Positions 9,722-18,567 of a DNA stretch of 64,000 bases are shown here, one piece after another. Location of the stretch: contig CAIXHP010000032.1 in NCBI GenBank assembly GCA_903919315.1, positions 62,001-126,000 on the forward strand, given 5' to 3'. The position numbers were made by a program, and so were the translations under genes. The stretch comes from an uncultured Pseudomonadota bacterium (GTDB lineage Bacteria; Pseudomonadota; Alphaproteobacteria; UBA9219). Positions within the stretch are counted from its first letter, which is position 1. Each line of letters starts with the position of its first letter. A model generated the notes under the pieces. That model made no database searches, was not told where the DNA came from, and saw only the letters and a program-made list of their open reading frames with translations.

Positions 9722-10666
9722 TCATTGCACCTCTAGGATAATATGGCTCATCATGCCAAGCAGGGCCAAGATGAAGGCCACGCCGAGATATTGCGGAGCG
9801 CGAAACAGCCGCATCTTCGCCTGCACCGTCTCGGCAATGGCCAGCAAAAGGCCAAGAACCATCACCTTGCCCAGCACCGTCAGCGCCGCGAACGCCATAT
9901 CATGCGGATCAAGCGTCAGGGACACGCCCCACGGAACGATCAGATTGACGATCAGGATCGAATAAAGGGTGAGCTTGAGCATCGAGGCCCATTCGATCAA
10001 CAGCAGATGCCGTCCGCTGTATTCCAGAATCATGGCTTCGTGAATCATCGTTAGTTCAAGATGCGTCGCGGGATTGTCGATCGGAATCCGGCCCGTCTCC
10101 GCCACGGCGACGAGAATAAGCGCCATGAAGGAAAAGATCAGCGACGGAGCCAGCGTGAAATGCGCCGCCGATAAAAACGCCACGGCCGACGACAGATTGG
10201 TGCTGGACACATACATCGACAACGTGAAGAACGTCATCAGCATCGCAGGCTCGGCGAGCGACGAAATCGTGACTTCGCGCGAGGACCCCATGCCGCCGAA
10301 AGCCGTTCCGACATCCATGCCCGCCAAAGCCAGAAAGAAACGAGCGAGCGCGAAAAACCCGACGAGCACGATAACGTCGGCCAGAGACGATGTCGGCAGT
10401 TGCGTCGAAATCGTCGGCAAAACAGAAGCCGCAAGAACGGTCACGCCGAACACCACATAGGGCGCCGCGCGAAAGATCGGCGAAGCCGTGTTGGCCAAAA
10501 CCACCTGCTTGCGCGAAAGCCGCAGCAGATCGCGATAGGGTTGCCACGGAGCCGGCCCCTGCCGGTTCTGAAGCTTGCACTTCACCCACTTGACCCAGCC
10601 GACCAGAAACGGCGCGAACAGGACGACGAAGAGCGTTTGAACAAGCGCTAAAATCCAGCCCGTCAT
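9722..10666 (-). CDS. hyfC: Hydrogenase-4/Ehr membrane subunit HyfC (HycD, NuoH-like)
   Basis: A 314-residue membrane protein homologous to NuoH, the subunit that joins the membrane arm to the peripheral arm near the quinone or ion site. The signature AETGRIPIDNPATHLELTMIHEAM is visible just after the middle of the protein, and the early cytoplasmic loop KLQNRQGPAPWQPYRDLLRL is typical. The start was set at 10666, where the ATG overlaps the hyfB stop as ATGA; the longer open frame upstream lies inside hyfB. A NuoH-like subunit and the NuoB-like subunit together imply a complete, compact electron-driven ion pump. Confidence 0.9.
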   Translation of the reverse strand: MTGWILALVQTLFVVLFAPFLVGWVKWVKCKLQNRQGPAPWQPYRDLLRLSRKQVVLANTASPIFRAAPYVVFGVTVLAASVLPTISTQLPTSSLADVIVLVGFFALARFFLALAGMDVGTAFGGMGSSREVTISSLAEPAMLMTFFTLSMYVSSTNLSSAVAFLSAAHFTLAPSLIFSFMALILVAVAETGRIPIDNPATHLELTMIHEAMILEYSGRHLLLIEWASMLKLTLYSILIVNLIVPWGVSLTLDPHDMAFAALTVLGKVMVLGLLLAIAETVQAKMRLFRAPQYLGVAFILALLGMMSHIILEVQ

Positions 10667-12684
10667 ACGACCACCCACAGCAAAAAGAGCAAGGTAAAGA
10701 AGGAATAGCAGAGATAGACCCGAAGGTTGCCGCCCTGAATGCGCGCCGTCCGCTCGGCCGTCTTGTGAATGATCGTCGCGACAGGCAAATAACACTTGAG
10801 CCAGATCCAGTCATTCACCTGCAAGGAGTAATGCGGCCCCCTGTCCGGCTGCGCGGGCTTGACCCGTTCCGAGACATGCCAGGCGAACGAAAAGACGCGG
10901 CGGATCGGCATGGCAAAGGACGACGTCGTGTACTGCATGCGCGGCGACAAAGGCCCGAACCCGCAATCCCACGGAATCGAAATGCGCGTACGGTTGCTGC
11001 GCCGCAAAGGATGGAGCAACAGATACGCCACCGTCCAGCTCAGCAGCAAACCGATGAGAACGGCGGGCGCACCGTACGAAGCGGTCTTCTCGCTGATCGG
11101 AGCCAGCCACAGCCATGTGCTGCTTTCGATTCCCGCCATACCCTCGCCCAAAAACTTCTGGGGAATGACGTTGAGAGCCGTCGCCGTCCACGTCGACATC
11201 AGACCGAAACCGAGGCAAAGAACAGCCAGAACGACTTGGGAAACCTGCATGCCAAAGGGAACCTCGCGGGCTTCCTCGATTTGCTTGCTGCGCGGCAGCC
11301 CCAAAAAGACAACGCCGTAGACTTTGACAAAACAGGCAATCGCGAGCGCGCCGGTCAGGGCCAGCATCGCCGCCGTGATCGGAATCACCGCGCCCAGAAT
11401 GCCGCCGTGCAAAGCCGTAGCCTGCAACGCGGCCTGAAAAGTCAGCCACTCCGACACAAAACCGTTGAAGGGCGGGAGAGCGCAAATACTGACGCAGCCG
11501 ACCAAAAAGCAAGCGGCGGTCACCGGCATCTTTTTGATAAGCCCGCCCATTTGATCCATGTCGTGCTGACGACTCTGTTCCAGAACCGCGCCCGCGCCAA
11601 AGAAGAGCAGACTCTTGAACAGCGCGTGGTTCAAGCAGTGATAAAGCGCCGCGACAAGCGCCACGGCGGCAATCGCCGGATGCCCCGTCGCCGCAAAGAT
11701 CATCGAAAGGCCAAGACCAATGTAGATGATCCCCAGATTTTCAACGCTGTGATAGGCCAACAGACGCTTCAGATCATGCTGCATCAGGGCGTACAACACG
11801 CCCATGAGCGCCGAAAACGCCCCCACCAGCAGAACCAGAACGCCCCACTGCCACTGAATCCCGCCCAAAAGGTCGTACACAAAGCGAATAAAGCCATAAA
11901 CGGCGACCTTCAGCATCACGCCCGACATCATGGCCGAAATATGCGAAGGCGCGACCGGATGCGCCTGCGGCAGCCAGACGTGCAACGGCACGACACCGGC
12001 CTTCAAGCCGAAACCGACAAAGGCCAACAGGAAAGCAATGGTCGCCCACGTCGAATTCAGCTTGGCATCCGCCATAGCCGCGAAACTGAAGCCATCGCCA
12101 AATCCGGCCAACACGCCATAGCCGAGCAAAATAAAGGCGCCGCCGACAACGGCCATCAACAGGTAAACGAAGGCAGCGCTTCGGTTCTCGGCGCGGTCAT
12201 GCTGGTAGGCGACGAGGAAATAACTCGCGACCGACATGAGTTCCCAAGCGATCATAAACGAGAAGGCATCGGCGGACAGCAGCACAAGGTACATGCCGCT
12301 CACGAACAACCCCGTAAAGAACGTCAACGTCGCCACGGGATGCAACCCGTCCTCGACATGGCGGCGAATATAGGTCGGGCCATAGAACGAAGCCGCGATC
12401 GTGATCAACCCGACAACCGCGAGGAAAAAGCCGGACAATGCGTCAAGATGCAGAATGACGTGCAGCCAGGGAAGCCCAATGGGCAAAACGACCTCGTCGA
12501 TCTGATTCGACAAGAGCGCCGTCACGCCCGACCAAACAGCGGCCACGCCTGACGCGCCCAGCAGCAAAAAGGAGAGCCGAACCATAAGGCGCGGTTGCTT
12601 TGCGAGAACCAAAGCCACAAGCGAAGACAGGAGGGTCGCAAGAACCGCCAGCTGAGCTACCGTTAAAGACATGCTAGAATCCAT
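10663..12684 (-). CDS. hyfB: Hydrogenase-4/Ehr membrane subunit HyfB (NuoL-like)
   Basis: First gene of the operon, about 673 residues. It is the large antiporter-like subunit: the core FVGFGLKAGVVPLHVWLPQAH, with the pathway lysine, and YHSVENLGIIYIGLG are conserved. About 16 hydrophobic segments are present, and a C-terminal cytoplasmic/helical extension includes WDCGFGPLSPRMQYTTSSF, a stretch shared by HyfB and HycC proteins. Two in-frame ATGs four codons apart (12684 and 12672) could start it, neither with a strong ribosome site. No HyfA or HyfH ferredoxin gene and no HyfD are present in the operon, so the electron donor must be encoded elsewhere or be soluble. Confidence 0.88.
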   Translation of the reverse strand: MDSSMSLTVAQLAVLATLLSSLVALVLAKQPRLMVRLSFLLLGASGVAAVWSGVTALLSNQIDEVVLPIGLPWLHVILHLDALSGFFLAVVGLITIAASFYGPTYIRRHVEDGLHPVATLTFFTGLFVSGMYLVLLSADAFSFMIAWELMSVASYFLVAYQHDRAENRSAAFVYLLMAVVGGAFILLGYGVLAGFGDGFSFAAMADAKLNSTWATIAFLLAFVGFGLKAGVVPLHVWLPQAHPVAPSHISAMMSGVMLKVAVYGFIRFVYDLLGGIQWQWGVLVLLVGAFSALMGVLYALMQHDLKRLLAYHSVENLGIIYIGLGLSMIFAATGHPAIAAVALVAALYHCLNHALFKSLLFFGAGAVLEQSRQHDMDQMGGLIKKMPVTAACFLVGCVSICALPPFNGFVSEWLTFQAALQATALHGGILGAVIPITAAMLALTGALAIACFVKVYGVVFLGLPRSKQIEEAREVPFGMQVSQVVLAVLCLGFGLMSTWTATALNVIPQKFLGEGMAGIESSTWLWLAPISEKTASYGAPAVLIGLLLSWTVAYLLLHPLRRSNRTRISIPWDCGFGPLSPRMQYTTSSFAMPIRRVFSFAWHVSERVKPAQPDRGPHYSLQVNDWIWLKCYLPVATIIHKTAERTARIQGGNLRVYLCYSFFTLLFLLWVVV

Positions 12685-13094
12685 GATATTTGATGAACAA
12701 GCTGAGTTTTGGGCGCACCTGACCGAACACAACAAAAGAGGCCTTCAGCAAAGGCCCCCGTCAACGTTTAACAACCTCGCGTGGCGCAGGGTATAGCCCC
12801 AACGGAATTGACCGTCAATGCCCCCAATGTGGTATTTTTATAGCGCGATTCTTGGCAATGCCGTGTCCACGCCGTTCTGAAATCAGGACAAAAGCCAACC
12901 CAATTGCTGCGCCGCACCAACGTCGTCAGCAGCAAAAACCCCATCCGCCCTATTTCCCCACGCCCTTTCCGCAAGATCAAACAACCACAACCATTGCTAT
13001 GCCATTGAATAAGATGATATTTAAGCCATAGCAGACCGGCCACCAGCGGGGATTTTCATTGCGTCTTCTGCAAAAAATGCCTTAGGATGCCGCT
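12685..13094. other. Intergenic region between the divergent hyf operon and bpt
   Basis: About 410 bp that must hold the promoters of both the leftward hyf operon and the rightward bpt gene. A small inverted repeat GGCCTT-N5-AAGGCC lies at 12739-12755. I see no tRNA, no clear -35/-10 pair and no convincing gene; the 91-codon open frame on the minus strand at 12768-13043 has a Cys/Arg/Trp-rich composition unlike a real protein. Confidence 0.5.
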
Positions 13095-13856
13095 ATGTCG
13101 ATCATCGCGCCAGGCCTGAGCCGCCTGCTGCAATTCTATCTGTCGGGCCCTATGCCCTGCCCCTATCTCCCCGACCGTGTGGAGCGCAAACTGTTTGCGC
13201 GCCTGAACGGCGAGGATGCGCCGGATCGTGAAGTCAACGCCACGCTGACAAGAGCCGGATTCCGCCGCAGCCACGACATCGTCTATCGCCCCGCCTGCCC
13301 GTCGTGCAAAGCCTGCCTGCCGGTGCGCATTCCCGTGGCCGCCTTTCGGCCCTCGCGCTCGCTGCGCCGCATCGCCGCCCGCAACCGCGACCTGACGCTC
13401 CACATCGCCGACACGGCGCTGACGGACGAAACCTACGAACTTTTCATGGCGTACCAGACAGGCCGCCACCCCGACAGCGACATGGCCCAAATGACTCGCG
13501 CCGACATCGCCGCCATGTTGCAGGAAGGAGCCGTCGACACGCGGGTCTATCAACTGCGCGGCCCCGCGCCGGACGACGCGCTCGGCCCTCTGATGGGTGG
13601 CATCATCGCGGATCAGGTCAAGGACGGCCTCTCCGCCGTCTACAGCTTCTTCCGCCCCGACGCGCCACGCCGCAGCCTCGGCGCGCAACTCATCCTGACG
13701 CTGATCGCCGAAGCGGCGCGGCAAGAGCTGCCCTACGTCTATCTCGGCTATTGGATCCGCGAAGCCCGCAAAATGTCCTACAAAATCCGCTTCCACCCCC
13801 TCCAATCCCTCGGCCCCCAAGGCTGGGACTGGCTGGAGCCGCCAGCGGGAGCCTAA
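13095..13856 (+). CDS. bpt: Aspartate/glutamate leucyltransferase (leucyl/arginyl-tRNA-protein transferase)
   Basis: The 253-residue protein transfers leucine from Leu-tRNA to N-terminal Asp or Glu, marking proteins for ClpS/ClpAP degradation by the N-end rule. Family features are the early PCPYLPDRVERKLF segment with its cysteine, the CPSCKACLPVRIP block at about residues 68-80, and GGIIADQVKDGLSAVYSFF with LGYWIREARKMSYKIRF near the end, the ATE C-terminal domain. Length is normal. It converges on the next gene with 13 bp between stops. Confidence 0.92.
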   Translation: MSIIAPGLSRLLQFYLSGPMPCPYLPDRVERKLFARLNGEDAPDREVNATLTRAGFRRSHDIVYRPACPSCKACLPVRIPVAAFRPSRSLRRIAARNRDLTLHIADTALTDETYELFMAYQTGRHPDSDMAQMTRADIAAMLQEGAVDTRVYQLRGPAPDDALGPLMGGIIADQVKDGLSAVYSFFRPDAPRRSLGAQLILTLIAEAARQELPYVYLGYWIREARKMSYKIRFHPLQSLGPQGWDWLEPPAGA

Positions 13857-13869
13857 AAACCAACCCGCG

Positions 13870-14844
13870 TTACCGCACCAACGCCCGCAACGGCACAAAC
13901 TCAAAGCCCAGCCGCTCCATTTCCGGAATCCACGCCTCTAGCGCCGCCAGAGTCGCGGGATGAGGATGACCGATGGCAATGACAAAGCCTTTGCGCCGCG
14001 CGATGCGCTCGGTCTGCGCAAGCTGGACCCTAACGGCGGCGGCGCTCATGTCGTCGTCGAGAAACACATCGCGGCTGGCCGCCAGCAACCCGCGTTCACG
14101 CGCGACCTTTTCGCCGAGCGACGACAGGGTGGTGCGCGAATCGAGAAAGAACAGCCGCCGTTCCCGCAACGCGTCCGCCACCTGCTCCATGGCCGCTTGG
14201 TCGGTGGTAAATCGGCTGCCCATGTGATTGTTGACGCCATCAAAGCCGGTGAAACTATCGAGCGCCTTTTGCAGCCGTGTGCGCAGTTCGTCCGGTGCTA
14301 AGCCGACCAGCAATGCCCCCGGCCCCGGCGACTCGCGCCCCACCGGTTCCATCGGCAAATGCAGCAACACCTCGTGCCCGGCCTCGATGGCGCGATCAGC
14401 CTGACTCTGCAAACGCGGCGCGTAGGGGATAAACGCCAACGTGACAAAGGACGGCAAACGAACGGCGCGTTCCGAACCCGTCGCGTTCAGCCCCATATCG
14501 TCAATCACAATAGCAATGCGCGGATGCCCCGAAACGGGAGGACGAATTGTCTCAGGCTTCGGAATCACGGGCGCGACCATGGCCATCATATCGGCGGGCG
14601 ACGGCAACGGCTCCGGCGCCGGATAATCCTCTTCCAACGTCGGCGGCGAAGGCGGAATCGGCGACGGCAAGACCGGAGTTTCTTCCGCCTCGCGAACGGC
14701 TTCGCGCACCGGAGCGCTCCACGACGGCGGCGCGGAGACCGCCACAGGACGCGACGGCTTGGACGTCATAAAAACAAGCCCCGCGCTCCCGACAAGGAGC
14801 AGCAGGGCGAGAAAACCGAGACCCGCTTTGTTTTTCCGCCGCAT
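13870..14844 (-). CDS. Divergent polysaccharide deacetylase family protein (YibQ type)
   Basis: A 324-residue membrane-anchored periplasmic protein. An N-terminal TM segment (LGFLALLLLVGSAGLVFM) is followed by a proline-rich linker to about residue 100, then the domain beginning RIAIVIDDMGLN. Further YibQ-family marks are HLPMEPVG, NNHMGSRFT and a final AIGHPHPATL. The fold is that of a NodB-like deacetylase, probably acting on cell-wall or surface glycans, but YibQ proteins have no settled substrate. In Alphaproteobacteria this family often sits with ctpA/minC-type genes; here it stands beside bpt instead. Confidence 0.85.
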   Translation of the reverse strand: MRRKNKAGLGFLALLLLVGSAGLVFMTSKPSRPVAVSAPPSWSAPVREAVREAEETPVLPSPIPPSPPTLEEDYPAPEPLPSPADMMAMVAPVIPKPETIRPPVSGHPRIAIVIDDMGLNATGSERAVRLPSFVTLAFIPYAPRLQSQADRAIEAGHEVLLHLPMEPVGRESPGPGALLVGLAPDELRTRLQKALDSFTGFDGVNNHMGSRFTTDQAAMEQVADALRERRLFFLDSRTTLSSLGEKVARERGLLAASRDVFLDDDMSAAAVRVQLAQTERIARRKGFVIAIGHPHPATLAALEAWIPEMERLGFEFVPLRALVR

Positions 14845-14853
14845 CGCCGCACG

Positions 14854-14889
14854 CTAAAGCCGATTCCCCGAAAAGGGAACCGGCTTTAG
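14854..14889 (-). terminator. Stem-loop terminator downstream of the small exported protein gene
   Basis: A 9-bp outer stem (CTAAAGCCG with CGGCTTTAG), one A-C mismatch and a 5-bp inner stem TTCCC/GGGAA, with a 6-base loop. It lies 28 bp beyond the stop of the leftward gene at 14917. There is no U-run, so it may act as a 3'-end stabiliser rather than a classical terminator. Confidence 0.55.
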
Positions 14890-14916
14890 GACCATAGGCT
14901 CCACGATCCCGAAAAA

Positions 14917-15273
14917 TCAGTGAGGCCGACGATTGTAATAGTTCCAATACAAGGGAACAGGCGGTGTCGGGCTCAACACCACGGACACGCCGGGCGGATA
15001 AGGATAAATCATAGTCGGATAGGCGGGAAACCAGCGCCAAACGCCACCCGAGACAACCCAACGCCCCCGCTGATCGTGCCGATCATGATCCCACCCGCGA
15101 TCCCGGTCGTTGTACCAGCGATTATGATCCCACCGACGGTTGTTATCGTCGCGACGATCATCAAAACGCTCATGATCACGCCCTCGCCCACGGTCATTGT
15201 CGGCAAAAGCCTGACTTGCCATCGTCGGAACCAGCAGAGCCGCCACAACGAACAGCGCGACCAACTTTTTCAT
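14917..15273 (-). CDS. Small exported Arg/Asp/Trp-rich protein of unknown function
   Basis: A 118-residue protein with a clear signal peptide, MKKLVALFVVAALLVPTMAS, and probable cleavage after AFA. The middle is a charged low-complexity stretch rich in Asp, Arg, His and Trp (about residues 25-65), and the end is Pro/Tyr-rich (YPTMIYPYPPG). I recognise no family with certainty; exported proteins of this build are common in Alphaproteobacteria and are sometimes labelled RcnB-like. The start at 15273 begins the signal peptide and follows a GGAGGG-like ribosome site; longer in-frame starts upstream lack one. Confidence 0.7.
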   Translation of the reverse strand: MKKLVALFVVAALLVPTMASQAFADNDRGRGRDHERFDDRRDDNNRRWDHNRWYNDRDRGWDHDRHDQRGRWVVSGGVWRWFPAYPTMIYPYPPGVSVVLSPTPPVPLYWNYYNRRPH

Positions 15274-15437
15274 GTTTCCCTCCGTGTAAGCGCGAACCCA
15301 ATCGCCGCGCCGGAGCCTCATGAGGCGCTGCAACAGCGACAAAATCATGGCGATTTGCGTTCTTTTTCGAGATTTCACAAACCGTGACTTCCTATGCCCG
15401 CATCAATAGGATGGACAATGAGAAGGAGCCTCTGGCC

Positions 15438-16622
15438 ATGAAGAACTATGACGTCATCATACTGGGGGCCGGAGCCGCCGGGCTTATGTGCGCCCTGCGC
15501 GCGGGGCAGCGGGGCCGCAAAGTCCTTCTTCTCGACCACGCGGCAGAGGCTGGATCAAAGATTCTCATCTCCGGCGGCGGACGTTGCAACTTCACCAACC
15601 GGCACATCGCGGCGGATCGCTATATCTCGGACAATCCGCATTTCTGCCTGTCGGCGCTAAAAACCTACACGCAGCATGACTTCGTCGCGATGGTGGAAAA
15701 ACACCACATCGCCTATCACGAAAAAACGCTGGGGCAATTGTTCTGCGACACGCCGGCCCGCGCCATCGTCGACATGCTGCTGGCCGAAGGCCAAGCCGCC
15801 CACGTCGACCTTCGCCTGGGGCAACGTGTCGAAAATGTCAGCAAGTCCGATGTTTTCCGCGTGCAAACCCATCAAACGACCTTCGAAGCCCCCGCGCTCG
15901 TCCTCGCGACCGGCGGCCTGTCCATACCGAAAATGGGGGCGACGGATTTTTCCCACCGGATAGCCAAGCAGTTCGGCCTTCCGGTCACGGCGACGCGTCC
16001 GGCGCTGGTGCCGTTGCGCTTTGACGGCGAAGCCCTCGCCTTTTTCAGCGCGCTAAGCGGCGTCGCGTTGGAAGTCACCGCGTCGTGCGGTAAACAGTCA
16101 TTCCGCGAAAACATGATCTTCACGCACCGAGGCCTTTCCGGCCCGGCGATTTTGCAAATTTCGTCCTATTGGCGCGAAGGCCAGCCGCTCACGATCAACC
16201 TGATGCCGGATCGCGACGCGGAAGCCTTCTTGCTCGACCGCAAAAAGGAACGCCCCAAAGCCGGGTTAAAAACCATACTGAGCGAAGCTCTCCCCCAACG
16301 TCTGGCGCAGAGCCTAAGCGACGGATTTTTCCCAACCGCGCCCATCAGTGAAATTTCCCACAAAGATTTAAAGGATGTCGCCAACACACTGAAGGCATGG
16401 GAACTAACCCCAACCGGCACCGAAGGCTACGGCAAAGCGGAAGTGACCGCAGGCGGCATCGCCACCCAGTCCCTCTCCTCAAAAACCATGGAATCCACCA
16501 CCGTCCCCAACCTTTATGTCATTGGCGAAGCCATCGACGTAACCGGCTGGCTCGGCGGCTATAACTTCCAATGGGCTTGGTCAAGCGGCTGGGCGGCAGG
16601 GTCGGCGATAGGGGGCGGGTAA
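15438..16622 (+). CDS. NAD(P)/FAD-dependent oxidoreductase, BaiN/HI0933 family
   Basis: A 394-residue flavoprotein. The N-terminal dinucleotide-binding motif is GAGAAGL (residues 10-16), followed by KILISGGGRCNFTN, the hallmark of the HI0933/BaiN family, and ending in GWLGGYNFQWAWSSG, also family-specific. Members reduce small organic substrates in gut clostridia (BaiN), but in proteobacteria the substrate is unknown. The ATG at 15438 has AGGAG nine bases upstream and begins directly at the Rossmann fold; an in-frame ATG at 15411 is less likely. Confidence 0.9.
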   Translation: MKNYDVIILGAGAAGLMCALRAGQRGRKVLLLDHAAEAGSKILISGGGRCNFTNRHIAADRYISDNPHFCLSALKTYTQHDFVAMVEKHHIAYHEKTLGQLFCDTPARAIVDMLLAEGQAAHVDLRLGQRVENVSKSDVFRVQTHQTTFEAPALVLATGGLSIPKMGATDFSHRIAKQFGLPVTATRPALVPLRFDGEALAFFSALSGVALEVTASCGKQSFRENMIFTHRGLSGPAILQISSYWREGQPLTINLMPDRDAEAFLLDRKKERPKAGLKTILSEALPQRLAQSLSDGFFPTAPISEISHKDLKDVANTLKAWELTPTGTEGYGKAEVTAGGIATQSLSSKTMESTTVPNLYVIGEAIDVTGWLGGYNFQWAWSSGWAAGSAIGGG

Positions 16623-16744
16623 CACAAGAGCCACAAGGGCACACAGCATAATCCGCTGCCCCCATCCACCTCTACCCCCCGCCAAAAACGGGGAAAAAAG
16701 CCCTACCGCTATCCATGCCTAATTCAAACGGAATCGGCTTTTCG

Positions 16745-17185
16745 CTACTTTTTAGAGATAACCTGCTTACCTGACTTCACCCCGGCGGAAGACTCCGACA
16801 CGACCGCAGGAGACATCGCAAAACTCAGGTTAACTGGGCTATCATATTTGTTGTCAGCGCCAGATGCCGAATCGATCCCCCACCCGATCAAGCCACCTGC
16901 CACGATGTTGCCAAAGGTAGCCCCCGCAGAGCCTGAGTGGTTGAGATAAACAGCATCAATATACCCTTCCTTTTTACAGAGGATTTTGATGTCATATTTC
17001 GTCTTTTTGACCGTAACACCGCCGGGTGTGGACGGGATATTGGCGATGACGTTTTCTTGTCGCACGAAATCACAAGAGGCCCCAGGAGGGTTTGTATTCA
17101 CAAGAATTTCCTGTGACGTGCCCTCAATGATGGATGAGCAGGCCGTAAGCAGGAGCAGCGACGACGCGACCACAATCTTCTTCAT
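16745..17185 (-). CDS. Small lipoprotein of unknown function
   Basis: A 146-residue protein with a lipoprotein signal peptide ending in LLTACSS (lipidated Cys at residue 16). After this comes a PEGA-like carbohydrate-associated fold pattern (VNTNPPGASCDF, then TKYDIKILCKKEGY) and a glycine-rich stretch, FGNIVAGGLIGWGIDSASG, found in lipoproteins near the outer membrane. It ends only a few hundred bases from the prophage and is host DNA. Confidence 0.75.
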   Translation of the reverse strand: MKKIVVASSLLLLTACSSIIEGTSQEILVNTNPPGASCDFVRQENVIANIPSTPGGVTVKKTKYDIKILCKKEGYIDAVYLNHSGSAGATFGNIVAGGLIGWGIDSASGADNKYDSPVNLSFAMSPAVVSESSAGVKSGKQVISKK

Positions 17186-17410
17186 TGATGGATCCCTTTC
17201 TGGGAATGTTCATGACACTGGGAAACGTCCGCAATCCTAGATTGCAAACCATAGGCTGTCCATTCCGTATTTCATGGACAATCCCCGCCCCACACCATCC
17301 GACCGAAAACCCTGCGCGGCGATGACGCTCTAGGTCAGGGGTTGTGTGTTACAAACAGGAACGCCGACAAAGCCGCAATCCGGCCGCAGCAACATCTCGA
17401 ACAGGAAAAA

Positions 17411-17458
17411 ATGGCGCACCCGAAGAGATTCGAACTCCTAGCCTTCTGATTCGTAGTT
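17411..17458. repeat. attL, left copy of the 48-bp attachment repeat
   Basis: Identical to 56666-56713. It reproduces the 3' half of tRNA-Arg including the anticodon CGT complement, T arm and CCA end, but not the 5' half. It is therefore the displaced 3' end of the original gene. Confidence 0.95.
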
Positions 17459-17550
17459 TCACGACTGTTGTTGTATATCAACCAAGTTGTACAAACTTAT
17501 GGTCTTAAGAACACCTCAAAAAACCAATGCTTTTTGGGCGGTGTACAACT
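17459..17550. promoter_or_regulatory. Left attachment arm with repeated TGTACAA motifs
   Basis: Non-coding phage DNA between attL and the methylase stop. Two direct copies of a 20-base element are present: one starts at 17487 (TTGTACAAACTTATGG) and one at 17541 (GTGTACAACTTTATGG); they match at 16 of 20 positions over their full length. The same GTACAAC core recurs twice at the right end (56604 and 56627). Paired motifs on both sides of the crossover are what tyrosine integrases use as arm-type sites; that role is inferred. Confidence 0.55.
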
Positions 17551-18366
17551 TTATGGGCTTGAAATGATCAGCTCTGTGACCTCCTTCGTATGCTCACCGC
17601 CACCGACTGAATAGGTCAAGGCAACGGTCTCCACCGTTGCCCACGCGAACAGTTTTCTCAGTTCCGGAACGTCGTTAACCGAGAGTAGGAACTTTCCCTG
17701 AATCGCCTGCAGGCAATCCCCCATCCGGGCGAAGTCGGCGCGGGAAAAAACCTCTTTGCCGTAATCGTCCTCGCAGCCCCAATAGGGCGGGTCGAGGTAG
17801 AAAAGGGTCTCAGGGCGATCATAGCGTGTTATGAAATCCTGCCACGGAAGACGCTCGATTACGATGCCAGACAGACGATCATGAAGCTCCTCCAGCATCG
17901 GCTCCAACCGCCTGACGTTGAACGATCCCGGCTCATATACGCTGACCCCGAAGTTACGCCCCCTCACCTTTCCTCCAAACGCGCAACGCTGGAGGTACAG
18001 GAAACGGGCGGCGCGTTCGAGATCCGTCAGCGTTGCAGGATCAACCGCGATCAAGCGCTCAAATTCAGCCCTGCTGGTGAGCTGAAAGCGCAGCATATCC
18101 ATAAATGGCGTGTAATGGCGCTGAAGGATGCGGAAAAACGTCGCCACGTCGCTGGAGATATCGTTAATAACCTCGACAGGCGCGGATTCCGTGCGGCGCA
18201 GGAAGACGCCGCCCATGCCGACAAAGGGCTCTGCATAGACTTTGTGGGGTATTTTAGAGATACGGACAGCCAGATCGCGCGAAAGCTGGCGTTTTCCGCC
18301 AATATAGGCGGCGACAGGCGAAACCGGACGCACAAGACGGCGTCCGTCGTGAGTTAACGGCAACAT
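17551..18366 (-). CDS. Dam-type DNA adenine-N6 methyltransferase (D12 class)
   Basis: A 271-residue orphan methylase. The S-adenosylmethionine site is seen as PVAAYIGGKRQL (about 18-28) and FVGMGGVF (48-55); the catalytic motif is DPPY at residues 192-195, in LFYLDPPYWG. The order of motifs is that of the Dam/EcoRV alpha group. No restriction endonuclease is adjacent, so it more likely protects phage DNA or alters gene expression. It stands alone at the left end, leftward, with a good ribosome site (AGGGGTAGG) and a short hairpin (18389-18413) in its leader. Target sequence cannot be told from the protein. Confidence 0.88.
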   Translation of the reverse strand: MLPLTHDGRRLVRPVSPVAAYIGGKRQLSRDLAVRISKIPHKVYAEPFVGMGGVFLRRTESAPVEVINDISSDVATFFRILQRHYTPFMDMLRFQLTSRAEFERLIAVDPATLTDLERAARFLYLQRCAFGGKVRGRNFGVSVYEPGSFNVRRLEPMLEELHDRLSGIVIERLPWQDFITRYDRPETLFYLDPPYWGCEDDYGKEVFSRADFARMGDCLQAIQGKFLLSVNDVPELRKLFAWATVETVALTYSVGGGEHTKEVTELIISSP

Positions 18367-18510
18367 AACCTACCCCTGATAGAATGATGCCCGCCGGTGA
18401 TCCGGTGGCGGGCTGGCCCTGATGCGGCCGGTTTGGGTCAGGTGTGGTTCCTTCACACGATTTGGGCTGCTGATACAGCCCCAATCCCCGCCCCTTATCG
18501 GGAGCGGGCC

Positions 18511-18561
18511 TTCTCTGCTAGAGAATTTTAGCTTGACAAAATATTCTCCATCAGAGAATAT
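18511..18561 (+). promoter_or_regulatory. Promoter and twin operators of the toxin-antitoxin operon
   Basis: Two perfect inverted repeats of the form TTCTC-N5-GAGAA lie at 18511-18525 and 18544-18558, with centres 33 bp apart, three helical turns. Between them is TTGACA (18533-18538); 17 bp further is GAATAT (18556-18561), inside the second operator's right arm. The toxin ATG follows the -10 by six bases, so the transcript is probably leaderless. The arrangement suggests co-operative autorepression by the Xre antitoxin. Confidence 0.72.
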
Positions 18562-18567
18562 ACGGGT

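Noticed and set aside
6105..12552. Long plus-strand open frames (504, 564 and 595 codons) opposite the hyf operon
   Set aside because: They are antisense to clear membrane proteins and are rich in Arg, Gln and His, as expected for shadows in GC-rich DNA.
12768..13043. 91-codon minus-strand frame upstream of hyfB
   Set aside because: Composition rich in Cys, Trp and Arg, no ribosome site, and it occupies the likely promoter region.
13870..14844. Possible chitooligosaccharide deacetylase NodB
   Set aside because: The sequence order (RIAIVIDDMG, NNHMGSRFT) is that of the divergent YibQ group, not NodB proper.
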